Assembly: GCA_041908165.1 (NCBI GenBank)
Contig: JAYRFV010000121.1
Location: 1 to 23,043, forward strand
Origin: JACQZU01 sp041908165
GTDB lineage: Bacteria > Acidobacteriota > Holophagae > Holophagales > Holophagaceae
DNA: 23,043 nt
Direction: 5' to 3'
Position numbers and translations under genes: made by a program. Position 1 is the first letter of the stretch, and each line of letters opens with the position of its first letter. Positions 19,732 to 23,043 of this stretch are shown in pieces. The notes beneath the pieces are model-generated. The model saw only the letters and a list, made by a program, of their open reading frames with translations. It ran no database searches and was not told the DNA's origin.

Positions 19732-19835
19732 GATCGAACTGGCGGAAAAAACCTGCCCACCGGCAAGTGGTGGAAAAACAGGCCTTGGGAATGCCGGGAG
19801 GCGCATGAATCCTGGCCCGGAGCCCTCCCGAAGTG

Positions 19836-19841
19836 TATGCT
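19836..19841 (+). promoter_or_regulatory. -10 element of the SRP RNA promoter
   Basis: TATGCT lies 6 bases before the predicted 5' end of the SRP RNA; the same hexamer is used at 20202-20207. The -35 region (around 19813-19818, TGGCCC) is poor. Confidence 0.45.
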
Positions 19842-19847
19842 GCTGTC

Positions 19848-19944
19848 AAGCCGGGCCCCATGCATCGGGGTGCGATGAACCGGGTCAGGTCGGAAGAAGC
19901 AGCCCTAAGTCGTTCCCCCGAGTGCCGTGGCAAGCCCGGCCCCT
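19848..19944 (+). ncRNA. ffs: signal recognition particle RNA, small bacterial type (4.5S-like)
   Basis: The sequence holds the universal SRP core GGGTCAGGTCGGAAGAAGC followed by AGCCCTAA. The fold closes: terminal helix GCCGGGC (19850-19856) with GCCCGGC (19934-19940); CCAUG with CGUGG (19858-19862/19926-19930); CAUCGGGG (19863-19870) with CCCCGAGUG (19916-19924, one bulged A); GAAC/GUUC; GGG/CCC; and the apical C-GGAA-G tetraloop (19891-19896). The RNA binds Ffh to target nascent membrane proteins to SecYEG. The length of about 95 nt fits the small SRP RNA lacking an Alu domain. The apical stem has one C-G pair fewer than the usual GTCCGGAAGGAAGC form. Ends are estimated from the helix and the -10 element. 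Confidence 0.92.
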
Positions 19945-19977
19945 TTGTGCACCGGCGGCCGCCTGAAGGGTGGCCGA

Positions 19978-19999
19978 CGCCCGCCCCGCTGGGCGGGCG
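19978..19999 (+). terminator. GC-rich hairpin downstream of SRP RNA
   Basis: A perfect 9-bp stem (19978-19986 with 19991-19999, loop CGCT), enclosed by a second possible stem CCGGCGG (19952-19958) with CCGCCGG (20002-20008). There is no T run after it, so it is an imperfect rho-independent terminator or a structural/processing element for the SRP transcript. Confidence 0.4.
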
Positions 20000-20020
20000 C
20001 ACCGCCGGACCGCGTTCTGG

Positions 20021-20058
20021 GATGACCGTTGGTCACAAATCATGATGACCGTTGGTCA
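20021..20058. repeat. tandem palindromic operator-like repeats
   Basis: GATGACCGTTGGTCA occurs at 20021-20035 and again, base for base, at 20044-20058, a 23-bp period (about two helical turns). Each copy contains the perfect inverted repeat TGACC-GTT-GGTCA. Perfect dyads repeated in phase are typical of binding sites for dimeric repressors such as TetR-family proteins. I found no further copy in the window and no regulator gene next to it. Confidence 0.7.
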
Positions 20059-20179
20059 GTTCGTCCTCGGCCGCCGGACCCATCACCTCGCCGAGGGTTC
20101 GCCGTTCGGTGCCTCCTCGCGGCGGTGGACCGGTTGATCCGCCACCCGCGAGGCAACCCAAATGACAGGTCATCGATTC

Positions 20180-20207
20180 TTGGCAGGCCGGGGGTTTCCG
20201 TTATGCT
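20180..20207 (+). promoter_or_regulatory. promoter of the small basic protein gene at 20250
   Basis: -35 TTGGCA (20180-20185), 16-bp spacer, -10 TATGCT (20202-20207). The predicted start is near 20214, leaving a leader of about 36 nt before the ATG. The operator-like repeats lie about 120 bp upstream of it. Confidence 0.5.
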
Positions 20208-20249
20208 CGAAGGTTGGGTCGTGGATGACCTTCGGAGCCTTTCGGAACC

Positions 20250-20639
20250 ATGAGCAAGAAGACACTCGGCAGCCTTGCGGACCTCGCTCGCATTCTTGAA
20301 GAAGCCTCGAATCCCGAATCCGAACTCCGGGAGGACCGCAAGCCCATTGCCAAGCCGTCGCGCAAGGCCACCGGCCACACCAAGGCCCGGATCATCGACC
20401 CGAAGCGCAAGGCCTGGCACGACCGCCGGCTGCGCGAACGCAGCGAGAAGGCGCCCGAGACCTCCGGCGATCCGGACGCCGCCGGCCCGGTCGTGAAGCC
20501 CGCCACCACGAAGGCCGTGGCCACCAAGGTCGGGGGCAGCCTGCTGCAGACCCTGGCCGCGGCCAAGACGGCCAAGCCGAAGTCCGAGAGCAAGCGCCCG
20601 GAGGCCTGGAAGCGGAAGCCGGGCGACCCGATCTTCTAG
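20250..20639 (+). CDS. small basic, mostly disordered protein of unknown function
   Basis: A 129-residue protein, not recognised. Residues 1-22 may form a helix (KKTLGSLADLARILEEASN). The rest is rich in Lys, Arg, Ala and Pro with little hydrophobic content ('KPSRKATGHTKARIIDPKRKAWHDRRLRERSEK', 'TKAVATKVGGSLLQTLAAAKTAKPKSESKRPEAWKRKP'). There is no signal peptide or membrane segment. The high positive charge suggests binding to nucleic acid or ribosome, but this is only inference. A promoter at 20180-20207 and a GGAG 12 bases before the ATG support expression. Codon use is like the neighbours (G/C in third positions), which supports real coding. It converges with the DinB-like gene with six bases between stops. 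Confidence 0.7.
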   Translation: MSKKTLGSLADLARILEEASNPESELREDRKPIAKPSRKATGHTKARIIDPKRKAWHDRRLRERSEKAPETSGDPDAAGPVVKPATTKAVATKVGGSLLQTLAAAKTAKPKSESKRPEAWKRKPGDPIF

Positions 20640-20645
20640 CGGACG

Positions 20646-21155
20646 CTACATCCCGCCCTCGTCTGCGCTGGGGCCGAACAGCGCCGGGACCGGCACGCCG
20701 AGGAGCCGCAGGTAGACGGTCATCTGGCCGCGGTGGTGGATGGCGTGGTTGAGCACGAAACTGCGCAGCACTGCGATGCGGGGGAAGGCGAAGAGGGTCT
20801 TCCCCTCGCTCTTGCCGCTCCAGGTCACGGCCAGTTCGGCATCGGAGGCCACGGCCAGGGCGGCTCGGGCGGCCGAGACGCCGGCATCGAAGATCGCGAG
20901 GATCTCCCCCGGGTTCGCCCCCGGCTTCGGCATGCTGGCCTGGGTCTCCGGAAGGGCGAAATCCAGCTCGGTGGTTTTGAGGGTGACGGTCGCCCAGTCG
21001 GGGACCGTCGCCAGGTGGTTGGCCAACTGGCCCAGGGAGAAGGACTTGGGATGGGGCCGGAAGTCGAGGCGATCCGCCGGGATCCGCTCGAGGACCCGGC
21101 GCAGGCCGGCCATTTCGTGGTCGAATTCCGGCAGCAGGGACTGGGCGAGGCTCAT
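20646..21155 (-). CDS. DinB-like four-helix-bundle protein
   Basis: A 169-residue cytoplasmic protein of the DinB/YfiT metalloenzyme superfamily. The opening 'LLPEFDHEMAGLRRVLERIPADRLDFRPHPKSFSLGQLANHLATVP' and the ending 'LNHAIHHRGQMTVYLRLLGVPVPALFGPSADE' carry the three conserved metal-binding histidines (NHL near residue 47 and HAIHHRGQ near 137-141). Family members include thiol S-transferases that use bacillithiol, mycothiol or glutathione; most are uncharacterised. AGGAG lies 6 bases before the ATG and a clear promoter lies upstream, so it is probably transcribed alone. Confidence 0.9.
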   Translation of the reverse strand: MSLAQSLLPEFDHEMAGLRRVLERIPADRLDFRPHPKSFSLGQLANHLATVPDWATVTLKTTELDFALPETQASMPKPGANPGEILAIFDAGVSAARAALAVASDAELAVTWSGKSEGKTLFAFPRIAVLRSFVLNHAIHHRGQMTVYLRLLGVPVPALFGPSADEGGM

Positions 21156-21177
21156 GGTTGCTCCTGGGTGGAATTCA

Positions 21178-21205
21178 AGAATAGCGTAAAAAAAACGAAA
21201 GTCAA
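21178..21205 (-). promoter_or_regulatory. promoter of the DinB-like gene
   Basis: On the minus strand: -35 TTGACT (21200-21205), 16-bp spacer with a T8 tract, -10 TATTCT (21178-21183). Transcription would start near 21171, about 15 nt before the ATG. The A/T tract is striking in this GC-rich sequence. Confidence 0.65.
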
Positions 21206-21221
21206 GGGCGGAACCCGGGTT

Positions 21222-21719
21222 TCAGGCACCCACCCGGTCGCGGTGCTTGCGCCCGATCCAGGTGCGCGCCAGGGGCCGCTCCAGGCCCCCCTCCCGCAAC
21301 TGGCCCAGGTGGTGGAGGGAGCGATCGAGCACCGGCGTGTCGCCGCGCAGGGTCCCGTCGGCGAGGCGGGCCTCCAGTTCGGCGCGGCCGAAGCTGCGCC
21401 AGGCGCCCGCAACCTTCGCAAGGACCCGATCCTCCTCCAGCACCTGCATGCCGTGGCGCCCGGCCAGGGCCGCGACCTTGCGCAGCATCCCGTCGATCGC
21501 GCAGCCGCTGGGCTCGGTGGCCATCGCGGGCTCGGCCACCAGCAGCAGCCGGCCGTCCAGGAACTCCCAGGCCGCCTGGTAGGCGTGGCCCTTGTGCCGC
21601 CACTGGCCGAGGAGCGTGCCCAGCTCCTCCAGGAAGGAGCCCGAACCGGAAGGCGGGTCCAGCACGATCACCCAGAGCCGCGTGTCATCGTGAAGTCCGG
21701 GGAAGAAGTCGGCGCCCAT
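21222..21719 (-). CDS. conserved hypothetical protein with an SGC-ID motif
   Basis: A 165-residue cytoplasmic protein, function unknown. 'LWVIVLDPP', 'LLGQWRHKGHAYQAAWEFLDGRLLLVAEPAMATEPSGCAIDGMLRKVAALAGRHGMQVLEEDRVLA' resembles, from memory, a small family in Bacteroidota (W..H G..L.A..E...F....V...S-G-C-S-I-D) sometimes labelled 'ABC transporter ATPase', a name not supported here: there is no Walker A or B motif. The invariant Cys and Asp of SGCAID may be functional. It begins 9 bp after the hisG stop, so it is probably co-transcribed with hisZ-hisG, although no histidine-pathway role is evident. Confidence 0.75.
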   Translation of the reverse strand: MGADFFPGLHDDTRLWVIVLDPPSGSGSFLEELGTLLGQWRHKGHAYQAAWEFLDGRLLLVAEPAMATEPSGCAIDGMLRKVAALAGRHGMQVLEEDRVLAKVAGAWRSFGRAELEARLADGTLRGDTPVLDRSLHHLGQLREGGLERPLARTWIGRKHRDRVGA

Positions 21720-21728
21720 GGGGGCATT

Positions 21729-22385
21729 CTAACTGATCCTGAGAGTCCGTATCAGAACCTCCGCCAGGTTCTGGAGGCGCCGGGGCCCGGCGAGGAAGGC
21801 CCCCCTGGAGGCCACGAGGCGGGCCGAGCTCCGGCCCAGCTCCGCGAGCTCCAGCAGGCCATGGGCCTTCAGGGTGGCCCCGGTCTGGACCAGGTCGACG
21901 ATGGCATCCGCCAGGCCGAGCAGGGGCGCCAGTTCGGCGCTGCTCTGCAGGGGCACGATCTCGGCGGTGAGCTGCTCGCGGTCGAGCCAGGCCTCGGTGG
22001 CCCCGGGGAACTTGGTGGCGATCCGCAGGTGCGGCTTCCGGCGCAGGTGCTCGAGGTCGACGCCCGCCGGGGCGCAGAGGGAGAAGCGGCAAGCGCCGAA
22101 GCCCAGGTCGGCGAGTTCCAGCAGGTCGACGCCGGTCTCGTCGAGGGTATCGGAGCCGACGATGCCGAGGGCCGCGACGCCGCCGGCGACGTAGCGGGGC
22201 AGGTCGGCGGCCTTGAGCAGCAGCACCTGCACGTCGGCGGAGGCGGTGGGGATCCGTAGCACCCGCGAGCGCAGGGCGGCGGCATCCAGGGCCAGGGGCG
22301 TGCCCTCCAGGCGGGGGATGAGTTCGTCGGCGAGGCGGCCCTTGGGAATCGCCAGGAGCAGTCCGGGGGAGGCGACGGTCGGCAT
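21729..22385 (-). CDS. hisG: ATP phosphoribosyltransferase, short form catalytic subunit
   Basis: A 218-residue enzyme catalysing the first step of histidine synthesis: ATP + PRPP to phosphoribosyl-ATP. 'LLLAIPKGRLADELIPRL' at the N-terminus, 'GVAALGIVGSDTLDETGVDLLELADLGFGACRFSLCAP' and the PRPP loop region 'DAIVDLVQTGATLKAHGLLEL' are the family hallmarks. The length of about 220 and lack of the C-terminal regulatory domain define the short form, which needs HisZ. hisZ ends three bases before the ATG; AGGAG inside the end of hisZ serves as its ribosome-binding site, so the two are translationally linked. Feedback inhibition by histidine is expected to act through the HisZ-HisG complex. Confidence 0.95.
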   Translation of the reverse strand: MPTVASPGLLLAIPKGRLADELIPRLEGTPLALDAAALRSRVLRIPTASADVQVLLLKAADLPRYVAGGVAALGIVGSDTLDETGVDLLELADLGFGACRFSLCAPAGVDLEHLRRKPHLRIATKFPGATEAWLDREQLTAEIVPLQSSAELAPLLGLADAIVDLVQTGATLKAHGLLELAELGRSSARLVASRGAFLAGPRRLQNLAEVLIRTLRIS

Positions 22386-22388
22386 GGC

Positions 22389-23043
22389 TCAGCTCCTCGG
22401 CTCGAACAGGTCGGGCCGGGTCTCGGCCAGGTCGAGCAGGCCCGACAGGCGGACGCAGAAGCCGGCGGCGAACCAGGCCCGCCCCAGTTCAGGGTAGAGC
22501 CCGTCGTAGCGCCCGCCGGCGGCCAGCTCCTGCTGCGCCCCCGGCGCCCAAAGGCGGAGGGTCGGGCCGGTGTAGAAGCGGATGCCGGTGACATCCGCCG
22601 GGTCGACCCGCAGGGCGACGCCGGCGGGCAGCAGCGGCTCCAGCACCTCGATGGCGCGCCGCAGGTGGTCGAGGTCGGCGGCCAGCGCTCCGGCGTAGGG
22701 GCTGGCCGCCACCGCGCCGAGGCCGCCGCCGTCGATGGGATCGAGCAGGGCCTCGGCGTGGGTGAGGAGGCGGGCGGCCGCCGGGTGGCCGGCCAGCGCC
22801 TGCGCCGCCCGGTGCGGGCTGCGCCGCGACAGGGCCCGGACCAGCTGGTCCTGGAGCGGCCGGGGCAGCCGCTCCTGCTCCATCGGACGGCGCAGGAGGG
22901 CGGCATGGCCCAGCTGCAGCAGCCCGCCACGCAGGCCCAGGGCTCCGGGGACCGCCATCAGCAGGGTGGCCAGCTCAACATCGGCGGCGTTGCAGCCCTC
23001 GGGATCGTCCTGGATGCGCTCGCAGCCCACCTCGAAGCGCTCC
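22389..23043 (-). CDS. hisZ: ATP phosphoribosyltransferase regulatory subunit (5' end outside window)
   Basis: The C-terminal 218 or so residues of a histidyl-tRNA-synthetase-like protein. 'VTGIRFYTGPTLRLWAPGAQQELAAGGRYDGLYPELG' is the class II HisRS motif region containing GGRYDGL. The upstream part reads ERFEVGCERI at the window edge, so the frame continues beyond 23043; an in-frame GTG at 23030 is not the start. HisZ lacks aminoacylation activity and forms a hetero-octamer with short HisG to activate it and mediate histidine feedback. Placement directly before short hisG confirms HisZ rather than HisS. The anticodon-binding domain of true HisRS is missing: the protein ends about 40 residues after GGRYDGL. 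Confidence 0.9.
   Translation of the reverse strand, partial: ERFEVGCERIQDDPEGCNAADVELATLLMAVPGALGLRGGLLQLGHAALLRRPMEQERLPRPLQDQLVRALSRRSPHRAAQALAGHPAAARLLTHAEALLDPIDGGGLGAVAASPYAGALAADLDHLRRAIEVLEPLLPAGVALRVDPADVTGIRFYTGPTLRLWAPGAQQELAAGGRYDGLYPELGRAWFAAGFCVRLSGLLDLAETRPDLFEPRS

Noticed and set aside
20029..20253. Short plus-strand frame between the SRP RNA and the basic-protein gene
   Set aside because: No ribosome-binding site, Arg/Pro-rich translation, and it runs through the operator repeats and a good promoter.

Overview
The window is GC-rich bacterial chromosome, densely packed with genes. A multiheme c-type cytochrome cluster, an adenosylcobalamin-dependent (class II) ribonucleotide reductase, the short HisG/HisZ form of ATP phosphoribosyltransferase and a bacterial SRP RNA together suggest an anaerobic or facultative, metal- or cytochrome-respiring bacterium. 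Acidobacteriota class Holophagae (Geothrix/Holophaga relatives) is my best guess, by inference only; there is no 16S or other decisive marker here. I saw no IS element, tRNA, rRNA, phage gene or CRISPR array.

Layout. (1) 1-3239, plus strand: a tightly spaced cytochrome operon. It holds the C-terminal part of a multiheme cytochrome (nine heme motifs visible), a small exported monoheme cytochrome, an outer-membrane beta-barrel, and a four-helix membrane protein fused to a cytochrome P460-like heme domain. This looks like an extracytoplasmic or outer-membrane electron-transfer module. (2) 3304-5480, minus strand: malate dehydrogenase with its terminator, then a two-gene unit of a cyclic-nucleotide-binding-fold protein and a minimal zincin metallopeptidase (ATGA overlap). 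(3) 5798-6115: an orphan short flagellar rod-type protein, followed by a long hairpin shared with a convergent small exported coiled-coil protein. (4) 6785-11629, plus strand: a DUF2254-like membrane protein, a Tat-type glycosylasparaginase-like Ntn hydrolase, a MoaD/ThiS-like ubiquitin-fold protein coupled to a BNR/Asp-box beta-propeller, and a DUF2461 protein.

(5) 11634-16013, minus strand: four translationally overlapping genes in the order MacA-like adaptor, MacB-type permease (no ATPase), PLP-dependent decarboxylase, DNPH1-like nucleotide N-hydrolase. The junctions are GTGA, ATGA and TGATG. (6) 16198-19731, minus strand: nrdJ with a terminator behind it and, in front, a promoter (TTGACA-17-GATTCT) on which two NrdR-box-like palindromes sit 32 bp apart. 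(7) 19836-20639, plus strand: the SRP RNA gene, a GC hairpin, a pair of identical TGACC-GTT-GGTCA palindromes 23 bp apart, a promoter, and a small basic protein of unknown function. (8) 20646-23043, minus strand: a DinB-like protein with its own promoter, and a histidine-biosynthesis unit hisZ (5' end outside the window) - hisG - conserved hypothetical.

The observations most worth following are the MoaD-like/beta-propeller pair, the cytochrome/beta-barrel/P460 module, the tandem palindromic operators with no evident regulator or target, the NrdR-type control of nrdJ, and an SRP RNA whose apical stem is one base pair shorter than the textbook form.
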